NCBI RefSeq assembly: GCF_021272385.1
Contig: NZ_JAJSDZ010000010.1
Coordinates: forward strand, 1,302,001-1,366,000
DNA: 64,000 bases
Direction of reading: 5' to 3'
Source: Vibrio salinus
Lineage (GTDB): Bacteria > Pseudomonadota > Gammaproteobacteria > Enterobacterales > Vibrionaceae
The notes beneath the pieces are model-generated. The model searched no databases and was not told the DNA's origin. It saw only the letters and a list, made by a program, of their open reading frames with translations. Below are positions 17,426 to 25,756 of this stretch, in pieces. Position numbers and translations under genes: made by a program. Each line of letters opens with the position of its first letter. The first letter of the stretch is position 1.

Positions 17426-18694
17426 CTAACGGGAACGGTTTTTCCCTCTGCCTGAGTGGATTTTAAGCCGTTTCTTCAATTGCTGCTTTTCATAATTACG
17501 ACTTTTTTTACGGGCGACCGGTTCCGGTTCATCCTGACTCAGTATCTCAGGCTCAAAACCGGTCAGCCACTGAACGCTCAGTCTGTGATCAATCAACTGC
17601 TCTATTTTTTTCAGCATTGGTTCATCATTTTTTGTCACAAAAGAAACAGCAAGACCGGTTTTATTTACCCTGCCGGTTCGCCCAATCCGGTGGACATAAT
17701 CTTCGGCCTTAAAGGGAATGTCATAGTTAATAACGACAGGCAGATCCTCAATATGAAGCCCTCTTGCCGCAACATCCGTTGCAACTAACACTCTGGATTC
17801 ACCACACATAAACAATTCTAGAGCGCGCTCTCTGGCCCCCTGGCTTTTATCACCATGAAGTGTTGATGCAGAGATTCCATCTAACTTTAATTCTTTCGCA
17901 ATAGACTCCACACTTACCTTCTTTCTGACAAAAACCAACACCTGTTGCCAGTTTTCTGAACCAATCAAAAAAGACAATGCCTTGCGCTTTTGCTTTTCAT
18001 CCAGCTCATATAACCGCTCTTCAATGCTGGAAACCACCCGGTTTTCGTCACCAATCTGAACTCGCTTTGGATGCTGTAAATATTTCTGGCTGAAACGAAT
18101 CACCCCAGGACTGTATGTTGCAGAAAACAAAAGGGTTTGAGGCCTCACGCTCATCTTCTTCGACAATCGTTCGATATCGGGAGAAAAACCCATATCAAGA
18201 AGCCGGTCACCTTCATCTAAAACCCATATTGCCAGGTGAGAAATATCCAAAGCTTTTAAATAAATCATATCCAGCAGTCGCCCTGTCGTTCCGATAACAA
18301 CCTGAGGATACTGTGCCAGCTTTTGTTTCTGAACATTGACGCTTGCTCCGCCATATATACAGGCCGCTTTAAGTCCGGTTCCAGACGTGAGCTCACAAAA
18401 GGAATTAAAAACCTGCTGAGCAAGTTCTCGTGTCGGAACGACAATCAGAACAGAAGGTTTTCCGGTTTCCGTGCAGGAAAGCCTATCAGTTAGTGCTTCA
18501 GACAAATGCTCAAAAACCGGAAGCAAATACGCAAACGTCTTACCCGAGCCGGTTTGTGCACCGGCAATCACATCACTTTTTTGGATAATTTCAGGGATAA
18601 CCTGTCTTTGAATATCAGTTGGTGTCTTCAGCCCAATATTTTCAAGACACTGACAAACGGTTGTACTCAAACCTAATTCGGAAAATTCGCTCAC
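17426..18694 (-). CDS. DEAD-box RNA helicase (RhlE-like) with DEGD motif II
   Basis: A 422-residue ATP-dependent RNA helicase with all core motifs: Q motif (TPTDIQRQVIP), AGAQTGSGKT, PTRELAQQ, TTGRLLDM, D160-E-G-D163, SAT, ATDVAARGLHIEDL and HRIGRTGR. A short basic tail (KKRLKIHSGRGKNRSR) would hold RNA. Motif II reads Asp-Glu-Gly-Asp in place of Asp-Glu-Ala-Asp; the metal- and water-binding acids are kept. It resembles the RhlE/SrmB branch, but I do not assign a name. The start is GTG 18694. Confidence 0.87.
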   Translation of the reverse strand: MSEFSELGLSTTVCQCLENIGLKTPTDIQRQVIPEIIQKSDVIAGAQTGSGKTFAYLLPVFEHLSEALTDRLSCTETGKPSVLIVVPTRELAQQVFNSFCELTSGTGLKAACIYGGASVNVQKQKLAQYPQVVIGTTGRLLDMIYLKALDISHLAIWVLDEGDRLLDMGFSPDIERLSKKMSVRPQTLLFSATYSPGVIRFSQKYLQHPKRVQIGDENRVVSSIEERLYELDEKQKRKALSFLIGSENWQQVLVFVRKKVSVESIAKELKLDGISASTLHGDKSQGARERALELFMCGESRVLVATDVAARGLHIEDLPVVINYDIPFKAEDYVHRIGRTGRVNKTGLAVSFVTKNDEPMLKKIEQLIDHRLSVQWLTGFEPEILSQDEPEPVARKKSRNYEKQQLKKRLKIHSGRGKNRSR

Positions 18695-18773
18695 TCGATA
18701 ACCTGATTTATTTCTATGGGAACAGGAACAACCTTCACTTTTACATATACATAGCCTAAGTTAGCTATTATAG

Positions 18774-19376
18774 TCAGCGAAAGTTACTGCGGACATAAGA
18801 TATAGATTCGTCAAGTAACTGCAAGTAAAAAGGCTTAAAAAGCGCTTCAAAGGTTGAATAACGGGTTTCAAGAACCCGATTACACAATGCTAATGGGGCA
18901 TACCGGCTTTTTTTTGTGGAAAGCCGTTCAATGGCATATTTGGTTTTTTCCCAATGCTGGTAGGACTGCAACCATTTTTCTTCCCACATCATACCCGAAA
19001 CCCGCGAGTATTCTGATGGCACATTCCCTACAATCTGCTCTTCCCGGCAGCACTGAGCCCTCATATCATCGCAAAAATCATTAAGATTGACTGACGAATA
19101 TGAATCCCAGAGCTTTCCAAGCATATGATCCCAGAATATATCCAGCGCAACCGGACTGAAACGACGGCATTCTTTAGGAAACCATGATTTCGCTTCTGTA
19201 ATCACAGAAGATTCATCCGTAAAACGATCAACCCAACGGTGTAGATAAATTCCCTGAACTAATTGACCGGAATCAAACTGTTTTGCGGGATCGCCTCTGA
19301 CAAAATCACCGAGTAAATTACCCAGAGGAGAACTCTGGCAAAAAGAGGCAATGTGAAGATGGGCTAAATAATTCAT
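18774..19376 (-). CDS. acpH: Acyl carrier protein phosphodiesterase AcpH
   Basis: A 200-residue enzyme of the AcpH family, which removes 4'-phosphopantetheine from acyl carrier protein. The conserved start MNYLAHLHIA, the GNLLGDFVRGDP stretch, IYLHRWVDRFTD and DIFWDHMLGKLW are all present; the His and Asp residues suit a metal-dependent phosphodiesterase of the HD type. It directly follows galE on the same strand. Its ATG sits at the very end of the U-tract of the galE terminator, and no Shine-Dalgarno sequence is visible. The start is nonetheless secure because the family begins with this sequence. Confidence 0.87.
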   Translation of the reverse strand: MNYLAHLHIASFCQSSPLGNLLGDFVRGDPAKQFDSGQLVQGIYLHRWVDRFTDESSVITEAKSWFPKECRRFSPVALDIFWDHMLGKLWDSYSSVNLNDFCDDMRAQCCREEQIVGNVPSEYSRVSGMMWEEKWLQSYQHWEKTKYAIERLSTKKSRYAPLALCNRVLETRYSTFEALFKPFYLQLLDESISYVRSNFR

Positions 19377-19399
19377 AAAAAAGCCAGCGTCGCTGGCTA
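19377..19399 (-). terminator. galE intrinsic terminator abutting the acpH start codon
   Basis: On the minus strand AGCCAGC-GAC-GCTGGCT is followed by six T, and the next three bases are the acpH ATG. The stem begins ten bases after the galE stop codon. Confidence 0.85.
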
Positions 19400-19407
19400 C
19401 TCTCTGT

Positions 19408-20421
19408 TTATTCCGGATAACCGTCAGGATTATTAGACTGCCATAACCACGAGTCCCTTGTCATGTCTTCTAACGTTCTTTTCGCTTTCCAGCCTAGGTC
19501 TTTCTGTGCTTTTGATGGATCGGCCCAACATTCAGCAATATCACCGGGCCGTCTTTCTACCAGTTTATATGGGATACGTTTACCACTGGCAACCTCAAAT
19601 GCTTTCACCATATCCAGAACACTGTATCCGTTTCCCGTGCCCAGATTGTAAATATGAAGACCGGACTTTTTACCAATCTTATCTAACGCAACAACGTGCC
19701 CGTCAGCCAGATCAACCACATGAATATAGTCACGGACACCGGTGCCATCTTTGGTGGGATAATCACTGCCAAAAACAGACAGAAATTCACGCCTTCCGAC
19801 CGCAACCTGAGAAACAAACGGCATTAAGTTATTAGGGATCCCCTGAGGATCTTCACCTAATTTACCCGTTGGATGACTGCCTACCGGATTAAAATACCTA
19901 AGCAGAACAATACTCCAGTCCGGATTCGCCTTTTGAAAATCAGTCAGGCACTCCTCAACCATCAGTTTACTGTGGCCATAAGGATTCGTGGCACTGGTCG
20001 GAAAGGATTCAGTAATCGGAACCGTTGCCGGATCACCATAAACCGTTGCCGATGAACTAAAAATGATTGATTTGACACCAGCTTCTCTCATTGCATCAAC
20101 AAGGACAAGGGTTCCATTAACATTGTTATCGTAGTATTCCAGAGGCTTGGCAACCGATTCACCGACCGCTTTTAAACCAGCGAAATGAATAACCGATTCA
20201 ATATTGAAACGTTTCATTGTTTCAATCAGTAATGCTTTATTTCTGACATCCCCATTCACAAATTCCGGTTTACTGCCAGAAACGTCCTCGATCCGCTGTA
20301 AGACCGTCTCTTTACTGTTGTATAGATTATCAAAGATAACCGGAGTCATACCCGCTTCAATCATTTGAATGCAAGTGTGGCTTCCTATGTATCCCATTCC
20401 ACCTGTTACTAATACGTTCAT
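19408..20421 (-). CDS. galE: UDP-glucose 4-epimerase GalE
   Basis: A 337-residue short-chain dehydrogenase-type epimerase that interconverts UDP-glucose and UDP-galactose with bound NAD. The N-terminal NAD motif is VTGGMGYIGSHT. The catalytic Ser-Tyr-Lys set shows as FSSSATVYG and NPYGHSK, and RYFNPVGSHPTGKLGEDP is the usual substrate loop. The length is normal for GalE. No other galactose genes are adjacent; the likely use is surface polysaccharide or galactose metabolism. It is followed at once by a terminator and acpH. Confidence 0.93.
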   Translation of the reverse strand: MNVLVTGGMGYIGSHTCIQMIEAGMTPVIFDNLYNSKETVLQRIEDVSGSKPEFVNGDVRNKALLIETMKRFNIESVIHFAGLKAVGESVAKPLEYYDNNVNGTLVLVDAMREAGVKSIIFSSSATVYGDPATVPITESFPTSATNPYGHSKLMVEECLTDFQKANPDWSIVLLRYFNPVGSHPTGKLGEDPQGIPNNLMPFVSQVAVGRREFLSVFGSDYPTKDGTGVRDYIHVVDLADGHVVALDKIGKKSGLHIYNLGTGNGYSVLDMVKAFEVASGKRIPYKLVERRPGDIAECWADPSKAQKDLGWKAKRTLEDMTRDSWLWQSNNPDGYPE

Positions 20422-20506
20422 TGTAAATTATACCTTCTGATAACTTTTCTTTAGTTTATCACTCACTTACAAAGTTAGAACCTCACAATACAAATACAAT
20501 GCTAAG

Positions 20507-21964
20507 CTAGCTTACTTTCTCAAAATTAATACTCTCTTTCACCCCAACAGCCTTAGCCAACCCAGCAGGATAACCTCTGTTTACCGCCATCTGTATGGCA
20601 AACTGCTCTACAATATCCGGCGATAACGATGTAATACAAGGATGTAATTCTTCTATAGATTGATCATATTTCCAGGAAGGTACCAGATTCCAGGCTTGTA
20701 CTATTTTTCTCACAGCTTCATAAGCAGATGAACCTTTCACAATCTCAATTCTTGCATAGCGTTGACCGTCAAATGAGACATCAGAGGCTCGTAATGACGC
20801 GTCATTTCCCGGTATCTGTTGCGCCCCGAACAGAGGAAGTCCTTTGGGATGCGCTTCATAAAACTCAGGAATATACTGACCAATAAAATCAATGGCTTTT
20901 TCTGTTCTCTCACGGGCAATGTTTTCATTCCATCCCGATTTTAGTTTTTTATTCAGTTTTTCAGGAAGAGCCGGCTGAGAAGACCCCTGATGACTGGCAA
21001 CAAGACCACCTTTAAAAAGAGTAATGTCTTCCGTCATGCCGTGTAACTGAAATATACCGTCTGCATAAGGCGTCAGTTGAGCCATTCCCTGCGGCGTTCC
21101 TCTTTCGCCATGAAAAATGATTTCCGGCCACTGATATTCACTCTCTTTCCATTCAGTGACATAAGCTGCTTTAAACTCAACATAACGTTTACGGCGGTAA
21201 GCAACCAGATCATCAACAATCCCGGTTTCATAGCCACAGGCATTAATCAGATAATCCACTTCTAACTCATGAGATTCATGACCATCAACAAGATACTGAA
21301 GAACCCACCGTTCTCCATTCTGAGCTATTCTTTTCAGCTCCGAATTCAAATGTAAATTTGCGTTTGGCAACTTCTGCAAATCTAATGTAGCACTGGCCCC
21401 CAAACGAAAAACACTCCATCCATATTCCTGAACAACAATAACCGGAAATTTTAGTTTAGATAAATCCGCTGACCGGGCAAAAGGAATAACCCAGTCATCC
21501 ATATTCTGTGGATTTCCCGGCTGGACACCGCTCTGCAATTTTTCTAAATCCGTGCGTGTATAGAGCTTATAGTAATCGTCAGGCTCACCAATGACTTTAT
21601 TTCCCGGATCGGTAATAACAAGTTCAGAATAACTGCGTTTGATAACATCCAGCCGGTCTATTATCGTTTGAGGCGTACCGCTATCAGAAACCGGAACGGC
21701 AATAACTGTCGGCCGGACATTGATAGTATGTGGATACAGGCGGACAGACTCTATTGACTGGCGCAATAATTCAATACATTGGTTTTCAGAAATTTCACGG
21801 TATAAATTTCCACCAGCATGCAAATGGCAGATAGGAGGTCCGTTAACAAGTTCATTTTTTCGCTCTATAAGATGAACATCGATGCCTAACTCGCCTAAAT
21901 GTACGGCTGCGGTTGCACCGGCAACACCACCACCAATCACTGCGATCTTAGGTTTTTGGTCCAT
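20507..21964 (-). CDS. FAD-dependent oxidoreductase (DAO-like)
   Basis: A flavoprotein of 485 residues. It begins MDQKPKIAVIGGGVAGATAAVHLGELGIDVHLIERK, a classical GxGxxG dinucleotide fold ending in the acidic residue that holds the FAD ribose. The middle part (YLINACGYETGIVDDLV) carries the second FAD-contact stretch common in DAO-type enzymes. No transmembrane segment is seen. The frame is open 13 codons further up, but AAAGGG four bases before the ATG at 21964 favours this start. The substrate is unknown. It lies between galE and the pectin genes; a repeated intergenic element lies upstream. Confidence 0.75.
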   Translation of the reverse strand: MDQKPKIAVIGGGVAGATAAVHLGELGIDVHLIERKNELVNGPPICHLHAGGNLYREISENQCIELLRQSIESVRLYPHTINVRPTVIAVPVSDSGTPQTIIDRLDVIKRSYSELVITDPGNKVIGEPDDYYKLYTRTDLEKLQSGVQPGNPQNMDDWVIPFARSADLSKLKFPVIVVQEYGWSVFRLGASATLDLQKLPNANLHLNSELKRIAQNGERWVLQYLVDGHESHELEVDYLINACGYETGIVDDLVAYRRKRYVEFKAAYVTEWKESEYQWPEIIFHGERGTPQGMAQLTPYADGIFQLHGMTEDITLFKGGLVASHQGSSQPALPEKLNKKLKSGWNENIARERTEKAIDFIGQYIPEFYEAHPKGLPLFGAQQIPGNDASLRASDVSFDGQRYARIEIVKGSSAYEAVRKIVQAWNLVPSWKYDQSIEELHPCITSLSPDIVEQFAIQMAVNRGYPAGLAKAVGVKESINFEKVS

Positions 21965-21980
21965 AGCACCCTTTCCTACA

Positions 21981-22050
21981 CAATTAATTATTTTGTATAA
22001 CACCTTCTCATTCTATATAGATTAAAACCGCATTAAAATCACATTTTTTA
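21981..22050. repeat. Intergenic element, copy A (see 37340-37409)
   Basis: This ~70-base AT-rich stretch aligns without gaps to 37340-37409. Two blocks are nearly identical: TTTTGTATAAC, and AAAAC-x-G-x-ATTAAAATCACATTTTT, with 22 less conserved bases between them. By hand 48 of 70 positions match. It lies upstream of the FAD oxidoreductase gene and could carry its promoter. Confidence 0.55.
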
Positions 22051-22105
22051 TATGGTGAAACGTTTTTGATTAAGAGACGTAGTCAATAAAGTGGGCAAAT
22101 ATGAT

Positions 22106-23545
22106 TCAAGCAATGATTTTACCAGAACCGGCATCGGCTAAAAGCTGGAACGCTTCCCACATACTTCGGGGTAACGGCGGGACAGGAATTCCGGCACGAA
22201 ACTCTCCGAACTGAATCCGGTTTTCGGCGTCAGAAACCATTAGTTCAGATGCAGCCGTGATATTGCATTCCGTTTCCCCTTGATTGTTCACCAGCACAAC
22301 CAATGCCCGCATGTTATGACTCTCATCAGCATCCGATAAAGGCAATAGGGAAACCAATAACGGTGGTGTCATAAAAGAAACCGGAACTGTGTATCTTCCC
22401 TGTTGATCCACCAGTGTTGTTCTTACCATTCCCAGCGTATCAGTTACCTGTACTTTTGCAGGAATGCTGTCCTTTGCGGTATCTACCGTCCCTACCAAAG
22501 CGCTCATTTCACTCAAAGAAATATCCGGAACCCAGCCGGAAAATAAAGCCTCCGGAGTATAATTGCTCACCTGGTCAGCAGTCAGTTGCGGACGATTTCT
22601 ATCACCCGGACAAGACCCTTTACCCCGGTTCTGATACTCACTAAACCGGGAATCCTCAGGATAAAACCAGATAGTATTCCTATCCCTGTCCCGGCCACTC
22701 ATCTTATCCCATCCAAAAATATGGTCATCCATCTGACACCGGATAAAAGCAGCATGACCGACAGCATCTGGATCGGCATAAGTACCGTCTTCGAACCGGG
22801 TAGTTGGATGCCAGGGACGTCCTAACCCGTAACTACCGGCCGGAACACCGTTTTCTTTTTCCAAACGGCAGTCCTGAACCACCAGACCGAACGATTGTTT
22901 AATCGGCGTACAGGGCGCAACCAGATAACCATAAGGTTCATCCGAATGCACATCGTCCCGATTACGGGCAACGATGTCACAGTGTTCCAGCAGTGCCGTT
23001 CCTCCGCCAAAAATAAAATCAACGGTTCCGGAGATAAGTGACTGTTCAATGTAACTTCGGCCGGCATACAAATAGAGCGTGTCATGATAACTGATTAAAC
23101 GAACATCTTTTAATTGAACCCGGTCACCATGGGATGCAATCAATAATGCAACCGCCTGAGTATGACGCAGTCTGGTTGGATCGGTATTCGCTTTGGCTTG
23201 ATTCGCGGGGAAATCAAATCCATTACAAATGGTCAGAGAACGGGCCGAAAAATCTGGGGCATTAATGCTGACAGTCCGGCTGCCAAACGTTGCAAATTTT
23301 CTCCCTTGTGAATCCAACATACCGTTGGCCACTGAAGAGGTAATGATCGTATCCTCACAGGATTCACCAATAAGAGAAACCCGGGGACGAGTAACTTCAA
23401 AGCGTTCATGATATTCCCCTTTACGGATAAAAATCACATAAGGAGCATCATCCTGAGGGGCATTAGCAAGGGCTTCTGTCACAGACCGATAATCTCCGGA
23501 ACCATCCAGCGATACAACAACATCATATAGTGATGCAATCAACAT
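22106..23545 (-). CDS. Pectin methylesterase without signal peptide
   Basis: A 479-residue protein. Residues 1-340 are a right-handed beta-helix pectinesterase (CE8) with DGSGDYRSVTEAL, the Gln of QAVALLI, YHDTLYLYAGRSYIEQ, the catalytic Asp in SGTVDFIFGGG and GRPWHPTTRF. It removes methyl esters from galacturonan. About 130 extra C-terminal residues are of unknown role. Strikingly there is no signal peptide: the protein starts MLIASLYDVVVSLDG and in-frame stops lie just upstream, so it should act on imported methylated oligomers in the cytoplasm. It follows the chemoreceptor gene by 22 bases with a strong AAGGGGG ribosome site. Confidence 0.87.
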   Translation of the reverse strand: MLIASLYDVVVSLDGSGDYRSVTEALANAPQDDAPYVIFIRKGEYHERFEVTRPRVSLIGESCEDTIITSSVANGMLDSQGRKFATFGSRTVSINAPDFSARSLTICNGFDFPANQAKANTDPTRLRHTQAVALLIASHGDRVQLKDVRLISYHDTLYLYAGRSYIEQSLISGTVDFIFGGGTALLEHCDIVARNRDDVHSDEPYGYLVAPCTPIKQSFGLVVQDCRLEKENGVPAGSYGLGRPWHPTTRFEDGTYADPDAVGHAAFIRCQMDDHIFGWDKMSGRDRDRNTIWFYPEDSRFSEYQNRGKGSCPGDRNRPQLTADQVSNYTPEALFSGWVPDISLSEMSALVGTVDTAKDSIPAKVQVTDTLGMVRTTLVDQQGRYTVPVSFMTPPLLVSLLPLSDADESHNMRALVVLVNNQGETECNITAASELMVSDAENRIQFGEFRAGIPVPPLPRSMWEAFQLLADAGSGKIIA

Positions 23546-23567
23546 AGCTTCCCCCTTATAGATACAC

Positions 23568-25607
23568 TTAATGAAAAAAATCCACCTGTTCTTCTAAAAC
23601 ATCAGCTTCCTGTCGCATTATTCTGGCGTTTTCTGACGTTTTGGTACTGATGTCTCTGCCCTGTTGATTAAGGCTGCAAATCTCTGATGCATGATGAGAA
23701 ACCTGAACCGAAACCTGTGCCTGTTGTTCGACAATACTGGTAATTTCTTCCGCCTGAGTCGCAATCTCATTCACCTGAGTTGCTATCGACTCTAAAGCCG
23801 AGCCCGCATCATGGGATTCATCCAGTACCTTATTTGCCTGTTTCTGACTTAATTTCGTTGATGACACAGCATACTGAGTCGACTCTTTCAACTGACTGAC
23901 GATGTCCACAACATTTTGCACAGATAACTGCGTCCTGTTAGCCAGAACTCTCACCTCATCGGCAACCACAGCAAATCCACGGCCCTGCTCTCCTGCTCTG
24001 GCCGCTTCAATCGCCGCATTCAAAGCTAACAGATTGGTCTGCTCTGCAATATCATTAATCATTTGGATTACAGCATGAATACTCTCGCTGTCTTTACTGA
24101 CTTTTTGAATCGCCTGATAAGAGTGGTTGAGCTGTTCATTTAATCCGGAAATATCAGTGGCTACGGAACCAACAATTGCCAGTCCGGATTGAGTATTTTG
24201 ATTGGCATCACGGACATTACCGGCTATCGATTCAACCTGTCGGGAGACGGATTCCGCAGAAGCGGCCATCTCTTCAATGGCTGTCACTACCTGTTCAATT
24301 TGTTGCTGCTGCGATGTCAATTGGGCCAACGCAATTCCGGCATCTTCAGCAACGTTCTGAGACTGGGCACTGACCTGACTACTGGAGTGGCGAATTTGCC
24401 CAACCAGTTTATTTAGGTGGGCTGCCATTTTCCCCACATCCTGCGTCAATCGGGTCATTTCATTTTTCGATGCCCGTTCACTAACATCAATCGTTAAACT
24501 CACTTCCCCACTTCCAAGTCGTTCCATATATCCGTTTAACTGCTTTAAAGGCTTCAGGGTTCGACGGATAATTAATGAGACCAGAATATAAGTCACCACT
24601 CCAACAAATAAGAAAATGGCGGCAATATCCAACAACAGTCGATTACTCCCCTGAGTCAGTTCTTTGGTCCACGTCCCGCCAAGCAAAAACCAATTCCATC
24701 CGGGAATATGTTTATAAACTACGTATTTTTCCTTCGTATCACCATTGACAGAAACCGGGAAACGAATCATCCCTTCTTGCTTCCCTTTTAAGGAAACTAA
24801 TGGATTTTCTCCGTTGGTATCCGTAAACATCACCATATTTTGCTGTTTAAGTGTTTTATCTTCTGAATTCAGCAGGTACTGTCCAAACTGTGCTGGACGA
24901 GCATCAACGATGATGGTTTCACCGGATTCGCCCCAGTGAATTTTCTTCAAAGAGTTAAAAATTTCCTCTGTCGCATTTTCTACCGGCAGAGAAATCATAA
25001 TAATTGCGCCTGCTTTTTTGTCGCTGTCGACCACAGGATCATAATAAGTAAGATAGGAGCGACCAGACACAGATACTTGTGCAATATAGGGTTTACCCTG
25101 GCGAAGTTGGGCATAACCGGCAAAAGAGGTATCCAGAAAATGGTTAATATCCCGTTTCCCATTCTTACTCTTAAAAGAACTGGCAATACTAAACCACTTC
25201 GTTCCGGTTGATGAATACAGAGTCACGAATGCGCCGGTATCCTGCGTAAAGGTATCAACCAAATCGGTATTATTCACTAAGGGTAAACCATACAAATCAA
25301 TATTACGTATTGTCTGTCCTGCATAATCAATCATCTCTTTTTTTACTTCAAAACCGGCAAGATAGCCGTTTTTGAAGGTGGAGCTGAGTATTTTCGTCGT
25401 TTCGACATAAGCATCGAACTGACCACTGACCGTTTCAGCAACAGCATTCAACTTTGACTGTTGTTCACTAAAAGCGGATTTAAGCAGAAGTCGGGAAGCA
25501 TTCTGATAGACAATTGTTGCGGCAATACTAAAACCAATCAACAGGCAAAGTATAACTGGCAGTTTCAGTTGAAAACCGACACTCTTATACTGATAAGCAG
25601 AGACCAT
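23568..25607 (-). CDS. Chemoreceptor with periplasmic Cache-like domain, in a unit with pectinesterase
   Basis: A methyl-accepting chemotaxis protein of 679 residues. A membrane helix (about 15-33) precedes a periplasmic domain of some 280 residues that looks like a Cache sensor (SVSGRSYLTYYDPVVD; KEKYVVYKHIPGWNWFLLGGTW). A second helix, a HAMP region (LKPLKQLNGYMERLGSG) and a signalling domain with EQTNLLALNAAIEAARAGEQGRGFAVVADEV follow. It is the first gene of a unit with the pectin methylesterase, which suggests its ligand is a pectin breakdown product; that is inference. The ATG at 25607 is favoured by AGAGG five bases upstream. Confidence 0.87.
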   Translation of the reverse strand: MVSAYQYKSVGFQLKLPVILCLLIGFSIAATIVYQNASRLLLKSAFSEQQSKLNAVAETVSGQFDAYVETTKILSSTFKNGYLAGFEVKKEMIDYAGQTIRNIDLYGLPLVNNTDLVDTFTQDTGAFVTLYSSTGTKWFSIASSFKSKNGKRDINHFLDTSFAGYAQLRQGKPYIAQVSVSGRSYLTYYDPVVDSDKKAGAIIMISLPVENATEEIFNSLKKIHWGESGETIIVDARPAQFGQYLLNSEDKTLKQQNMVMFTDTNGENPLVSLKGKQEGMIRFPVSVNGDTKEKYVVYKHIPGWNWFLLGGTWTKELTQGSNRLLLDIAAIFLFVGVVTYILVSLIIRRTLKPLKQLNGYMERLGSGEVSLTIDVSERASKNEMTRLTQDVGKMAAHLNKLVGQIRHSSSQVSAQSQNVAEDAGIALAQLTSQQQQIEQVVTAIEEMAASAESVSRQVESIAGNVRDANQNTQSGLAIVGSVATDISGLNEQLNHSYQAIQKVSKDSESIHAVIQMINDIAEQTNLLALNAAIEAARAGEQGRGFAVVADEVRVLANRTQLSVQNVVDIVSQLKESTQYAVSSTKLSQKQANKVLDESHDAGSALESIATQVNEIATQAEEITSIVEQQAQVSVQVSHHASEICSLNQQGRDISTKTSENARIMRQEADVLEEQVDFFH

Positions 25608-25710
25608 AACCACCTCTTTACATCTTTGATTTTGTAATTAACGGCAAAACTGAGAAGATATTCATATCACTCTGTTAGCTATTCAGGTCTTTTCTCTCCG
25701 GTAATAAAAA

Positions 25711-25743
25711 TAAAGGACTGCTTCCATTCATCGGAGCAGTCCT
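25711..25743 (-). terminator. Intrinsic terminator after pelX
   Basis: On the minus strand AGGACTGCT and AGCAGTCCT form a stem followed by TTTATTTTTATT. It separates pelX from the chemoreceptor gene. Confidence 0.8.
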
Positions 25744-25756
25744 CTTTGTAATGACT

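Noticed and set aside
22046..22066. Possible KdgR operator near GTGAAACGTTTTTGAT
   Set aside because: Only the left half fits; the right half misses most required positions.
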